Source: Chaetoderma sp. LZ-2023a (taxonomy: Eukaryota > Mollusca > Caudofoveata > Chaetodermatida > Chaetodermatidae). From it: a stretch of 64,000 bases of DNA. The notes below the pieces were generated by a model, which was not told the origin of the DNA, made no database searches, and worked only from the letters and a program-made list of their open reading frames with translations. Where the stretch lies: NCBI GenBank assembly GCA_034401795.1, contig CM067366.1:82986116-83050115 (forward strand). Direction: 5' to 3'. The position numbers and the translations under genes were made by a program. The number at the start of each line of letters is the position of its first letter. Within the stretch, counting starts at the first letter, position 1. Below are positions 45,997 through 50,710 of this stretch, piece after piece.

Positions 45997-46945
45997 GCCT
46001 GCCAATTTTCTACTTAAGCAGACAATGACCCCCAGAGAGACTGCATTGCGTCTATGGGATTTATTGTCTAACTGATAAGGTGAACTCAATAGCACAAGCG
46101 ACAATCCAAACTTTTTCTTATCACAAGCGAGCTCGCCATCAAGATCCAAGCTGAATGATTAGTCCAAATGGACCCTTTTATTAATGAAATAGTTTTGTAA
46201 ACATAATTTGATAATATATCGATTAAAAGAACGTAAATGTAACGGGCTGAGGCATGTAGTACCTCTCTATATCGCCACTGGGATACCGAGGGTGGAGGAA
46301 TGCTGGGTGGGTTAGCTCACAATCTCGGGGTGGGGATAAGTGGGCGTTGGGGTGGGGGAGCTTGTGAGGAGTGTGGTTTGGGGTTGGGGGTGCAGTTCTT
46401 CCATGGATCGTGTTGGAAATTGCTGATCCTCATGTTCATTCCGTCACTTTGAGGAGCTTGCACTACTACTATATCAACCACCCCATGCACATTAAATTGT
46501 ATGGTAGAACACATTTCTCCAGCTAGATGCCTGAGAGAGAGAGAGAGAGAGAGAGAGGGCGTGAGAGGGGGGGGGGTGAGGGGAGGGGAAGTGAGAGGGG
46601 TTGGGTGGGAAAGGGAGGAGAGAGGGAGAGGGGCGGATGTGGAGAGAAGGAGAGAGTGAGAGGGGTGAGAGAGGGTGGGAGGTGGTGGGAGTGGCTGAAG
46701 GGGTGGGGTGGAGTCGGAGTGGGCGTGGGGCTGGGGGAGGGGGTGCTGGTAGACTAGAGAGGTAGAGGGGGGGGGGAAGGATGGAGGCGGGGGGGGGGCG
46801 GAGGGAGGGAGGTATATTTTACACGTACCGAAGTAGATCCTATCATCACCTGCACATGCCTTTTTGCATTCTGACTCCTTGTTATTGTCGATAGTCTTGA
46901 AGTAATACTGGGCATCCACATGATAGCAACCCATGTAGTTTATAT
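17324..46945 (-). CDS. Secreted or membrane-type protein with three WSC domains and a C-terminal F5/8C (discoidin) domain, 5' end missing
   Basis: Eight exons on the minus strand: 46829-46945, 45476-45640, 40602-40880, 29730-29862, 23501-23655, 21171-21393, 18047-18158 and 17324-17485. Every junction has AG/GT and the phases agree (1, 1, 1, 2, 1, 2, 0), giving an unbroken 447 residues plus stop. WSC1 (exons 1-2) and WSC3 (exons 4-5) each keep eight cysteines; WSC2 (exon 3) has only six. The discoidin domain runs from VCRQAFG to VELYGC, its usual bounding cysteines. Both domain types bind carbohydrate or lipid outside the cell, so a lectin-like surface or secreted role is likely; the ligand is unknown. 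No signal peptide is visible because the first exon(s) were not found. The introns reach 10.7 kb and are loaded with transposons. The phase consistency makes the model strong. Confidence 0.87.
17530..18040. other. Last intron, with a P2-type repeat scrap
   Basis: A P2 flank in reverse orientation lies at about 17745-17905 (AACATTTTGAAATTAATTTG ... GGGCGAAGCTTAGTTATAAA). Otherwise nothing identifiable. Confidence 0.5.
18047..18158 (-). CDS. Exon: middle of the F5/8C domain
   Basis: Acceptor CCTGCCAG before 18158, donor GTAAGA after 18047, length 112 bp, phase 2 in and 0 out. It encodes VTGFKMAFSDDGVSYTFLY, the central strand block (V-T-x-F-x-x-x-x-S-D-D-G). Confidence 0.87.
18291..18420. repeat. 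P1 palindromic repeat, copy 4
   Basis: Diverged copy with recognisable arms (CAAGAGAACTTTATTTTAGA on the left, AAATAATCATTTGGTCTG on the right) and the centre CTGGCCCAGTAACCGAGCCAG. It lies in an intron of the WSC gene. Confidence 0.65.
19125..20240. repeat. Degenerate tandem repeat, units roughly 100-190 bp
   Basis: The motif CTGTAGGAGGAGTTGCGTTGAC and a downstream GACAGACGGACATACA block recur at about 19130, 19300, 19395, 19540, 19708, 19890 and 20213. A second block (GGGGATAACTCTGTAATGAA) occurs at 19781 and 20107. Apparent minus-strand frames here are carried by the repeat. Confidence 0.7.
20335..20432 (+). repeat. G-rich tract
   Basis: About 100 bases of the + strand composed almost wholly of G with T, including runs of 13, 8 and 7 G. 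It directly follows the preceding tandem array. It could form stacked G-quadruplexes on this strand. Confidence 0.8.
20640..20960. repeat. P2-family repeat (partial)
   Basis: Contains the half palindrome GGCAGCAACAGCGCCCAGTC at 20819 followed by TTAGTTTCAAAATATTCAAC and TTTATTAAATAGTAAAGGCA. TGACGTCA is at 20703-20710. Confidence 0.65.
21171..21393 (-). CDS. Exon: start of the F5/8C (discoidin) domain
   Basis: Acceptor TGTGTTTCAG before 21393, donor GTATGT after 21171, length 223 bp, phase 1 in and 2 out. It begins CRQAFGLG, the usual first cysteine of the domain, and continues through VPWAFNLEED and RFIVALGTHRLIRSI, which match the domain's W-x-F/A-x-L and Y/F-I-x-V-x-L-G blocks. Confidence 0.87.
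21650..21860. repeat. P2-family repeat, reverse orientation
   Basis: Reads TATTTTGAAACTAATTTGAC then GGGCGCTGTTGATGCCATAG after CATCAATCATATGACGTCAT. The palindrome's second half is missing. Confidence 0.65.
21870..22565. other. Intron sequence without recognised content
   Basis: I see no coding pattern, tandem repeat or member of the palindromic families here. Confidence 0.45.
22570..23280. mobile_element. Foldback element with internal 58-bp tandem repeats
   Basis: The outer arms (about 22570-22745 and 23105-23280) are reverse complements at their ends: both read TTCGTAGTTCGAAATTCAAC inward, followed by GGGAGCAGG. Between them, units opening with CCGAATTACGGTCTGGACCG start at 22736, 22794, 22852, 22910, 22968 and 23032; the period is 58 bp, with the last interval 64. 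The right edge of the array is itself palindromic (GATGTCATCCG / CGGATGACATC). It has no open frame of note, so it would be non-autonomous. Confidence 0.8.
23501..23655 (-). CDS. Exon: second half of WSC domain 3
   Basis: Acceptor CTATTCTAG before 23655, donor GTATGA after 23501, length 155 bp, phase 2 in and 1 out. It encodes AAAQMFSNNFLLCYCDRG and CTEECFDDKDCGG. Another AG lies 16 nt further in, but only the chosen one keeps frame with the exon before it. Confidence 0.87.
23748..23825. repeat. (GTGC)n microsatellite
   Basis: About 18 tandem GTGC/GCGT units, nearly perfect. Confidence 0.95.
23950..24940 (+). pseudogene. Decayed copy of an unnamed dispersed gene family, fragment 1
   Basis: One block reads ALDNIDDNPSYTTAHDSFCG near 24490-24550. 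A cysteine-rich block lies near 24788-24925 (CNEQHIRCTHKEKATRCFIC, then ARADFSCTQLC). From memory these fit conserved stretches (DNIDHNPSSTT-like; a C-terminal CxC-rich block) of long unannotated proteins common in molluscan and cnidarian genomes; I do not know a name or function. Stops and frameshifts separate the blocks. A second fragment is at 48.8-50.7 kb. Confidence 0.45.
24945..25860. other. Intron sequence without recognised content
   Basis: AT-rich. Only short unremarkable open frames are present, with no repeat family that I recognise. Confidence 0.45.
25868..26136. repeat. Two P1 palindromic repeats, degenerate
   Basis: The first (25868-25951) has lost most of its left arm: TGTCCATTTGCAGGCCAAG runs straight into TTATCGAGCCAGTC. 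The second (26013-26136) keeps both arms around GGCTCGCTCTGTTATCGAGC. Confidence 0.65.
26385..26475. repeat. TTCGAATA palindromic block, left
   Basis: ATATTCGAATATTCGAATAT at the start and CGAATATTCGAATATT at the end, with mirrored ATTCATTC / GAATGAAT between. A related block is at 27858-27925. Confidence 0.6.
26510..27000 (-). pseudogene. LINE reverse transcriptase fragment (YADD motif)
   Basis: On the minus strand, read from about 26995 down: KQFGFISGRSTSPQLL, LDSWTDQLDKGNTIDAIYLD, IKAFDTSPHQCLLLKLRGYS, IQQGSDLGQVLFVIYINNLP, EAYMYADDTKISQQISRDKD. These are consecutive palm blocks of a CR1/L2-like non-LTR reverse transcriptase, including the catalytic DD. Frameshifts occur between blocks, and neither end of the element is visible. 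Confidence 0.8.
27010..28690. other. Intron sequence without recognised genes
   Basis: Holds the right TTCGAATA palindromic block at 27858-27925. No coding pattern was seen in the remainder. Confidence 0.45.
28740..28925. repeat. ACAC/ACGC-rich degenerate simple repeat
   Basis: Alternating CA and CACG runs on the + strand (GCACACAAAAGGGCACACAC and similar). The frames seen here (TRTRTQKGTHART) reflect the repeat. Confidence 0.7.
29440..29500. repeat. P2-family remnant
   Basis: TATTTTGAAACTAATTTCCA faces AGTCAAATTAGTTTTAAAGT: both P2 outer arms with the centre deleted. Confidence 0.6.
29730..29862 (-). CDS. Exon: first half of WSC domain 3
   Basis: Acceptor ATTATTCAG before 29862, donor GTAGGA after 29730, length 133 bp, phase 1 in and 2 out. 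It encodes KKCYNPMS, then SCIKECSERGY. The acceptor follows directly on an ATT microsatellite that stands in for the pyrimidine tract. Confidence 0.85.
29866..29917. repeat. (AAT)n microsatellite at a splice acceptor
   Basis: About 17 AAT units on the + strand, ending two bases from the AG acceptor of the exon at 29730-29862. On the coding strand it reads (ATT)n leading into ATTCAG. Confidence 0.92.
30666..30671. other. Target-site duplication GCCATG (left)
   Basis: Identical to 36959-36964 at the other end of the 6.3-kb element; 6 bp is the duplication length of Polinton/Maverick integration. Confidence 0.8.
30672..31224. repeat. Left terminal inverted repeat
   Basis: Pairs with 36404-36958. 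The outer 25 bases (GTGCGGCTGTGCATCATTGT) are repeated in inverse orientation inside the same repeat at about 30835-30860 (ACAATGACGCACAGCCGCAC), so each end can fold on itself. A TTATCTACC/GGTAGATAA hairpin lies near 30977-30996. Confidence 0.9.
31240..31445. repeat. Minisatellite A of the 6.3-kb element
   Basis: Contains CCCGCAAATCCGCAACA units and the long linker ACATGTATGCATGCATTTTG. It is a single, shorter version of the array at 33860-34640. Confidence 0.8.
31450..32750. other. Interior of the 6.3-kb element without recognised genes
   Basis: AT-rich, with several lone TTTTGAAAATAATTTGACTG motifs (near 31102, 32428 and 32495) resembling arms of P2/P3 repeats. No supported coding region. 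Confidence 0.5.
32756..32930. repeat. CAC/CAT-rich degenerate trinucleotide repeat
   Basis: Mostly CAC, CAT and ACC triplets on the + strand, imperfect throughout. Confidence 0.85.
33010..33015 (-). terminator. Poly(A) signal of the zinc-finger gene
   Basis: AATAAA on the minus strand, about 115 nt after the stop at 33128. Confidence 0.65.
33128..33742 (-). CDS. Acidic single C2H2 zinc-finger protein, intact, carried by the 6.3-kb element
   Basis: An uninterrupted 204-codon frame from the Met at 33742. One classical finger lies at the very N-terminus: C6, C9, H22, H27 (C-x2-C-x12-H-x4-H) with the usual F13 and L19. Residues 28-90 are strongly acidic (runs of D and E with S). Residues 105-190 look helical (ELFTIFQNIKQVLD, LIKIIRQEIKDFIDEG, AFRKREFLTKKYIRNHL), and the tail is acidic again. 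There is no intron, and a poly(A) signal follows. It is the only intact gene within the inverted repeats, so it probably serves the element: binding its ends, or acting on a helper or host. The composition also fits a transcription or chromatin regulator. The function is not established. Confidence 0.8.
   Translation of the reverse strand: MPRHKCFECGSTFNRSNDLKRHKIRFHNDEDSENLDSEDEEMTEMKSEDDAPAESESEAGNDSAETESEGEGEDEKEDIGNEELFTIFQNIKQVLDAEQSGLEDEDGEVDTDPHGVGNVPISVYADALVTKCIDIMLQSRRLQNSTLIKIIRQEIKDFIDEGYAYHEAVFSAFRKREFLTKKYIRNHLDAEDNDDDSVGDRSDP
33860..34640. repeat. Minisatellite B of the 6.3-kb element, with higher-order structure
   Basis: Subunits of 19-21 bp (CGCCCGCAATCCGCAACATA and close variants) are grouped into larger units, each with one linker ACATGTATGCATGCATTTTG at about 34016, 34249, 34442 and 34613. 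The spacing varies (233, 193, 171) with the number of subunits. Long open frames on both strands here are artefacts of the repeat. Confidence 0.9.
34630..35600. repeat. Tandem repeat of about 320 bp containing half P1 elements and (GGT)n
   Basis: The P1 right half (AGTCATTCCGATGATAAATT, then TTCAAAGATAGTCTTCT) recurs at 34646, 34904, 35229 and 35491. Intervening sequence (ACAACGTATAACTAGCAGTA; CACATTACGACCACAATGTC) repeats as well. A (GGT)n run is at 35368-35425. Confidence 0.8.
35600..36400. other. Interior of the 6.3-kb element without recognised genes
   Basis: An 86-codon + frame (35992-36252) is present, but has no recognisable features and is unsupported. A P2-type scrap (TTAATTTCAAAATATTCAAC) is at 36249. 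Confidence 0.5.
36404..36958. repeat. Right terminal inverted repeat
   Basis: Reverse complement of 30672-31224 with scattered substitutions, ending in CCCGTAACTACT. The target duplication GCCATG follows at 36959-36964. Confidence 0.9.
36965..39260. other. Intron sequence without recognised genes
   Basis: Minus-strand frames at 37464-37700 and 37796-38011 are open but unmatched to anything I know. No repeat structure was seen. Confidence 0.45.
39269..39640 (-). CDS. Uncharacterised 123-aa open frame in intron 3
   Basis: An uninterrupted frame beginning with a hydrophobic, signal-like start (YSIILLVVRICC), then a polar part with three further cysteines. I do not recognise it. It is not a WSC or discoidin exon: neither its possible acceptor (CTTTAG, phase 2) nor donor (GTAAAT, phase 0) fits the flanking exons, which meet in phase 1. 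A hairpin (CGGATATGTTGTCG / CGACAACATATCCG, 39556-39600) lies inside its 5' part. It could be a small gene in the intron or chance. Confidence 0.3.
   Translation of the reverse strand: MYHVVRYSIILLVVRICCRATLLTPTTYPIFRLFDNSGQTIFDNSAQYLDIQGTVKMTARCYQFYAQIAVINTLEHNNRYGYFEYRNQMGRNEVDQLCYRHYGASKISSAFPPFDPIVNTGLM
39985..40310. repeat. P2-family repeat with full palindrome
   Basis: The core 40050-40127 reads TGAATATTTTGAAACTAATT ... mirrored by GTCAAATTAGTTTCAAAATA. The long right flank carries two TGACGTCA (40225 and 40270). The left flank is GATATCCAGAAAACTATACAGG. Confidence 0.75.
40602..40880 (-). CDS. Exon: complete WSC domain 2
   Basis: Acceptor CCATTTAG before 40880, strong donor GTAAGT after 40602, length 279 bp, phase 1-1. 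A whole domain in one symmetric exon: QGCYKV, WCKTECENRKYMYG, YCTCVNVY, then SECEIGSGTGNQGG. The last two cysteines of the standard pattern are missing. Confidence 0.85.
40890..41895. other. Intron sequence without recognised genes
   Basis: Contains a P2-like scrap at about 41007-41070 and a CG-richer stretch at 41120-41480 with repeated ACGGATCCG-like words. No coding pattern. Confidence 0.4.
41901..42246. mobile_element. CpG-rich MITE with about 30-bp terminal inverted repeats
   Basis: The left end reads GGCCCGCTTTCCAT then GTGATTCCGAGCGC; the right end, inverted, reads GGTCCGCTTTCCAT then GCGATTCCGCGC. The interior is much richer in CG than its surroundings (TCATCGCGCGCTTAGTACAC; CACGCGCACGAAAACGAGCG). 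No clear target duplication. The internal + frame is short and unsupported. Confidence 0.7.
42300..42760. repeat. P2-family repeat with full palindrome
   Basis: The core is 42521-42609: GGGCGCTGTTGCTGCCTATG faces GGCAGAAACAGCGTCCGGTC, with TTTGGAACTAATTTGAC and GTCAAATTAGTTTCAAAATA outside. TGACGTCA is at 42727-42734. The left flank includes CACCGCCCATCTCTAGCTAA. Confidence 0.75.
42899..43170 (+). pseudogene. L1-like LINE reverse transcriptase scrap
   Basis: Reads RPIALLTNIRKIVSNATS, then SFTEAYQNGFKRGRRCGDIA, then MSKYGDIHKMGIG across frameshifts. These fit the RPI-L, QxGFRxGRS and hydrophobic-D blocks of non-LTR reverse transcriptases, and are closer in style to L1-type than to the other LINEs here. 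Confidence 0.55.
43175..43670. other. Intron sequence without recognised content
   Basis: No repeat or coding signal that I can support. Confidence 0.4.
43683..43762. repeat. (GTGC)n/(GT)n/(GC)n microsatellite
   Basis: Runs of GCGTGCGTGC followed by GTGTGTGTGC, then GCGCCGCGCGC and GTGTGTGTGTG. Confidence 0.92.
44042..44758. mobile_element. Foldback element built around a roughly 335-bp palindrome
   Basis: The outer inverted repeats (28 bp) are TACACGATTTTATAGCCGAT ... at the left and its complement at 44730-44757. Inside, 44201-44375 and 44376-44536 are reverse complements with almost no spacer (both start, read inward, with TACATATTCACAGCAAAATG). It has no credible gene. The palindrome may be a second, nested element. 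Confidence 0.78.
44770..45060. repeat. P2-family repeat lacking the palindrome
   Basis: The left flank is complete (GCCCCGCCCATTTCTAGCTA, then AATTTCCAGAAAACTCTACA and GGTAAGCTGTTGAAT) and runs directly into the right flank, so the central palindrome has been deleted. Confidence 0.65.
45476..45640 (-). CDS. Exon: second half of WSC domain 1
   Basis: Acceptor TATTTTTCAG before 45640, donor GTAGAT after 45476, length 165 bp, phase 1-1. It encodes FCACFNTLPFG, then SCTVPCPGRVQETCGG, the classic close of a WSC domain (C-x3-C-x6-C-G-G). Confidence 0.85.
45785..45870. repeat. (AT)n microsatellite
   Basis: About 86 bases, nearly pure AT, adjoining the MITE to its right. Confidence 0.95.
45872..46081. 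mobile_element. MITE with about 80-bp arms in WSC intron 1
   Basis: The arms open with CCTTATCAGTTAGACAATAA and close with its complement. The centre is itself palindromic (GGCAGGCATATTATTATT / AATAATATTATGCCTGCC). The whole 210 bp folds into one hairpin. It lies between the two exons of WSC domain 1. Confidence 0.8.
46317..46529 (-). other. Possible alternative terminal exon of the WSC gene
   Basis: After an acceptor-like CATCTAG the frame GEMCSTIQFNVHGVVDIVVV runs in the phase required by exon 46829-46945 and reaches a stop at 46317. The standard next exon (45476-45640) fits the WSC pattern far better. If used, this would give a truncated product. It may be chance. Confidence 0.25.
46525..46810 (+). 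repeat. Long polypurine tract
   Basis: About 285 bases of the + strand are nearly all G and A (GAGAGAGAGA, then GGGGGGGG and GGGGTGGGG blocks) with isolated T and C. It begins 19 bases from a splice donor. Frames rich in P/S or R/E/G are artefacts of it. Confidence 0.9.
46829..46945 (-). CDS. Exon: first half of WSC domain 1
   Basis: Acceptor TTGTTTTCAG before 46945, donor GTACGT after 46829, length 117 bp, phase 1 in and 1 out. It encodes DINYMGCYHVD and the paired cysteines ECKKACAGDD, ending at YF. This is the most 5' exon I can support, and at least one earlier exon must supply the first base of its first codon. Confidence 0.8.
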
Positions 46946-46959
46946 CTGAAAACAAATGA

Positions 46960-47550
46960 AATAAATCACATACACAGTCTGGGCCGAAGAACCAACCATT
47001 GGATGGTAGTATGTGAGAATACGTTCAGCTCCCTGTTTGGTCGTATGTATGGTGAAAAATCTATGCTGGATCAGCATTTTGTCACCGTGAGTACACATTT
47101 TTCTCCCGCCCACACAAAACAGTACATGTGTACGGGCAGAAGAACGTACATGATGTGGGGGTGGGGCGGTGTTGGGGCGGTGGGCGGGCAGATTATAGTC
47201 ATTCAGTGTCGCCCCCTTCTATAACATCATCATCAGCCCCAATGACCCATTTGGCGACCGCCTCTCCAAATAACCCACCACTACACTGAACTCAGCGCTC
47301 TGGGGGTGGGGGGGGGCAACTGTCTCCCCTGTCACACCACACATTCCCCCCCACCCCCTCATCATTACGCAATTGATTACGTATCACTGTATGGTCACAG
47401 GACATGGAATTCCTGATGTTTAGGGCCGGGACCCGACACGTATGGCTAAACGAGCGGGTCAATGAGAGAATAGCAGCTTGCTAAGGTTCAATTAGAGAAT
47501 TACTTCCCGATTATAAAATATTGGCTTTATTTATTTTGAAGACGTTAATG
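46960..47550. other. Sequence upstream of the most 5' exon found
   Basis: No further WSC exon, promoter or signal-peptide exon was identified. G-rich patches occur at 47155-47195 and 47300-47320. Confidence 0.4.
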
Positions 47551-47554
47551 GATG

Positions 47555-47800
47555 AATCCACTTTTACAATACACCGCCATCTCTATAGCTAAGCGATTTA
47601 TATACTTTGAATCATGAATTCCCAGAATCCCTTTTCAAGGTAACTATACAGGCGAGCTTTTGAATATTTTGAAATTAATTTAACTGGGCGCTGCTGCTGC
47701 TATGGCAGCAGCAGCGCCCAGTCACATTAGCCTCAAAATAATCAACTGAATGTTTATTAAATAGTAATTCGACAGATCGAATTCATCAAATAGTTGTGTT
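47555..47800. repeat. P2-family repeat with the best-preserved palindrome
   Basis: The core is 47660-47746: GGGCGCTGCTGCTGCTATGG faces GGCAGCAGCAGCGCCCAGTC around TATG. The outer arms are degenerate. Confidence 0.75.
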
Positions 47801-48157
47801 GGACGGGTGGACTTCTTTGGAAAGTGTATTTCCTTGGGTTCAGATTCTAGCGTTCACTAGGCTGAGTTTCCATAGAAGTTCACGTTTCACGTGCCACGAT
47901 TGTGAACCTCTTTGGGAACTCGGCCTTACGAACCAGGTGATATATGACTTTGGCATATCTATGAGGACTTCAATGCATCATCTTCATAAAAGGATACTCT
48001 CTGGGAAAGCTAAGGAAACTTCCGTTCCTCCTTATTGAACGCATGACTTCTTCCCTCCTAGTAGTAAATGGGGGATAGTGTGAAAAGCTAGGGTGCTTCG
48101 GATGGGGCTGTTGTAAGACACAATTCATTAAATTCAATGGGCATTAACCAAGGGCCT

Positions 48158-48249
48158 GTTGCCTATTTTGAAAACAATTTGCCTGTAAGTTGTTGGTGGC
48201 TTATCCACCAACAACATTCAGCCGAATTGTTTTCAGAATATTCAGCATA
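48158..48249. repeat. P3 palindromic repeat
   Basis: TATTTTGAAAACAATTTGCC and AAGTTGTTGGTGGCTTATCC are mirrored by CCACCAACAACATT and GAATTGTTTTCAGAATATTC. Confidence 0.75.
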
Positions 48250-48309
48250 TCCATAGTTAAACTCCACGGAAAATGTAGTCTGCCGAAATTAAGCGTGCAT
48301 ACGGCTAAG

Positions 48310-48740
48310 TAATAGAGCGATCAATTTCTAGCTATGCACCGCCCATTTATAGATAAGCTGTGCCTACGTTTTTCGCGTGTCCCGATCGATTTATATACTT
48401 TGTACCCTGATTTCTTAGAATCACATTTTCAAGATAATTATTGGCCTACAGGTACGGTGTTGGATATTTTGAAGCTAGTTTGACTGCGTTATGTTGCTGC
48501 GTATGATCACAGCAGCGCCCAATCAAATAAGTTTCGAAATATTCAACAGAATGTTTAGTAAATAATAAATCCATCTCAAAGACATACAATTCGTACAGTT
48601 GACGGACTTTTAAATGTTTATCACAAAGCTAGATATGCCATTCAGTATGCATTTTGATTGTGACGTCGTGATGTCACACTATACGTGACGTAATTGATTA
48701 TGACGTCATATACTTGAGGCCAATCCTGTTGGTTGTACAC
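48310..48740. repeat. P2-family repeat with palindrome
   Basis: The left flank CACCGCCCATTTATAGATAA leads to the core at 48460-48548 (GTTATGTTGCTGCG / CACAGCAGCGCCC). The right flank contains TGACGTCA at 48701-48708. Confidence 0.7.
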
Positions 48741-48829
48741 ACGATCGGTATGTAAACTGCAGTATTACTCGCTGATAGACATCTACCCTAGAGATAATGG
48801 GGTCGATTCTATCGACACTGGATTACATT

Positions 48830-49698
48830 TGCAAGCTTGCGATGAAGCACCATGTCCCTCCCATAATAACGTTTGACCAACCCTTATATAATATTGGAAG
48901 GCATCTGAGGTTACTAGCGACGTCCCACAGGATAGTCACTTGAAAAAGATTGTTTTGATGTTTGAATGTTTTCACACATTCATGAATATACTTGGAGTAA
49001 TTGATACACTGATGGAAGGCACTAGGATAAAAGATACTAGAAATTGTTTATGCTGAAAATACTGTAGCACACATGTTGGCCGGAAGATCAATCCAAAGAC
49101 CCTTCTGTAGCCATCTTCTTGTGGACAAATGTCTTAACCGCATGACTGTATCAGACATGATGGGCAATGCTCCTGTCTTTTCTTCAAAGGTAAATCAGTC
49201 CTAGGAAATGGATACCTCTTTTTTGATGTGTGACACAACTATCGAAACCATAGCCACATTTGGTACGATAGCCAAAATAGATCATGAAATGAACAAAAGG
49301 AAGGCGGGAATGCCTGAGACGCTAAGGACAAGTCAATTATGGCTTTGTTACCAGTGAATGATACAAGTGGCCAGAAATCTGATCACGGCTAACCTCAAGG
49401 GGGTCCTGGATAATGTACCTACAGGTGTGCTGTATCTGACTGCCTGCCAATACTTGCTGCATGTGGATATTTCAACTATTTCAAATCTGTCTCCCTCTAC
49501 ATACAAAGTATGAACGAATTTGAAATCAAACAGCCTCTTGTTTTAAAGTTATCTGAACAATGGTTCCAGACTATTAGCCGACGCAAACAGTTCTGGGCAG
49601 ACCGTGGGCCATAGTGATAGAGTCACCATTGATGTGATCTTTTAGGCGTACTGGCGGCCTCAATGGAGGAAGCCGGATGACCCACACAACAACAACAA

Positions 49699-49785
<87 letters not shown>

Positions 49786-50710
49786 CGTGCATTATGACCA
49801 ATGGCTTCCCCATATCCGCGGAATACAACAATGTTATGCAAGATTTTAAGAACAGGGCTTACATCACGCGAGATTAGTACAAAGAATCCACGGCAGCAAG
49901 AATTAAGAGATTTGCCTGACCTAGAAAATATGAATTCAACACTAAAGCTCTGCACACCATTCTCCACAGGTCCTACTTTAAGAAACATTGTAAGCGGTAT
50001 TGTGGCAAAGGATGGTGTAAATGCTCATGAATTAAATTCTGTTGGAAACAAATCTGTCAGAATAATTAAGGGGACCGTGTGTACATAGACTCATTTATAA
50101 TGAAAGCTAATGCCAAAAACACTTGGAGAAGCATCTGCTTTGATGGGTGATAGTGACAGAAGCAGTGACTCTGCCCTGTTGCTTCAGAGGTTTCTAGTTG
50201 TGTCCAGAACAATGACCTTTCACTATATGGTGTAATGGACTACGAACTAAGTTTGAGGCAATAAAGGCCTTCTGAAATGCTGACGAGCTATTAATGACCA
50301 TTCTAGTAACTTGTCTGGTGAGACCATCACAAATACTATTCTAAAAAACGGAACATTATCTTCTAGATGGAGGGACCTTATTGAATCGTTTACTCCGGAG
50401 AAGAGGAACATATAGTCCAAAAGCTATGTCATATTCAGACCTTTTGTTCATCATTATGGTTTAATAACGGTGGTATTTGACGGGTATGGTGCAGTGCCAT
50501 CCATTAAAGATAATGCACACCACGCCAGCGGAAGGCCCATCTAGCCGTCAACTTAACGGCAGATACAGTGTCAAAAGGATACAGGGGAAAAGGATATATT
50601 TCATTCAAGAGAGTTCAACAAACAAGGATAGACCAGTCTATCAGCAGTTTCGTCCAACGCAATTCTCCATCGTCCCTCGTTTTCCCACGCTACCGATTCT
50701 ATGAACGAGT
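48830..50710 (+). pseudogene. Decayed copy of an unnamed dispersed gene family, fragment 2
   Basis: Blocks in order on the + strand: a PIITFDQPLYNIG-like block near 48860, EIVYAENTVAHMLAGRSIQR near 49040, QFWADRGP near 49590, TLRNIVSGIVAKDGVNAHEL near 49976, and VVFDGYGAVPSIKDNAHHAS near 50470. From memory this block order (FDQPLY, YA-N-V-HML-GKA, YWAG, L-NIA-G, VVFDGY-SPSTKDH) is that of a long protein family common in cnidarians and molluscs with no agreed function. Frameshifts and stops are frequent, and a (CAG)n/(CAA)n run at 49690-49785 interrupts it. Confidence 0.5.
49685..49788. repeat. (CAG)n/(CAA)n microsatellite
   Basis: About 16 CAG units flanked by CAA units. It produces poly-A, poly-C and poly-T residue frames with no meaning. 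Confidence 0.95.

Noticed and set aside
46317-46955. A single 212-codon proline-rich minus frame
   Set aside because: It runs through a splice donor and a polypyrimidine tract; only its first part (46829-46945) is a supported exon.
49574-49988. Poly-Ala, poly-Cys and poly-Val frames
   Set aside because: Products of the (CAG)n/(CAA)n microsatellite.
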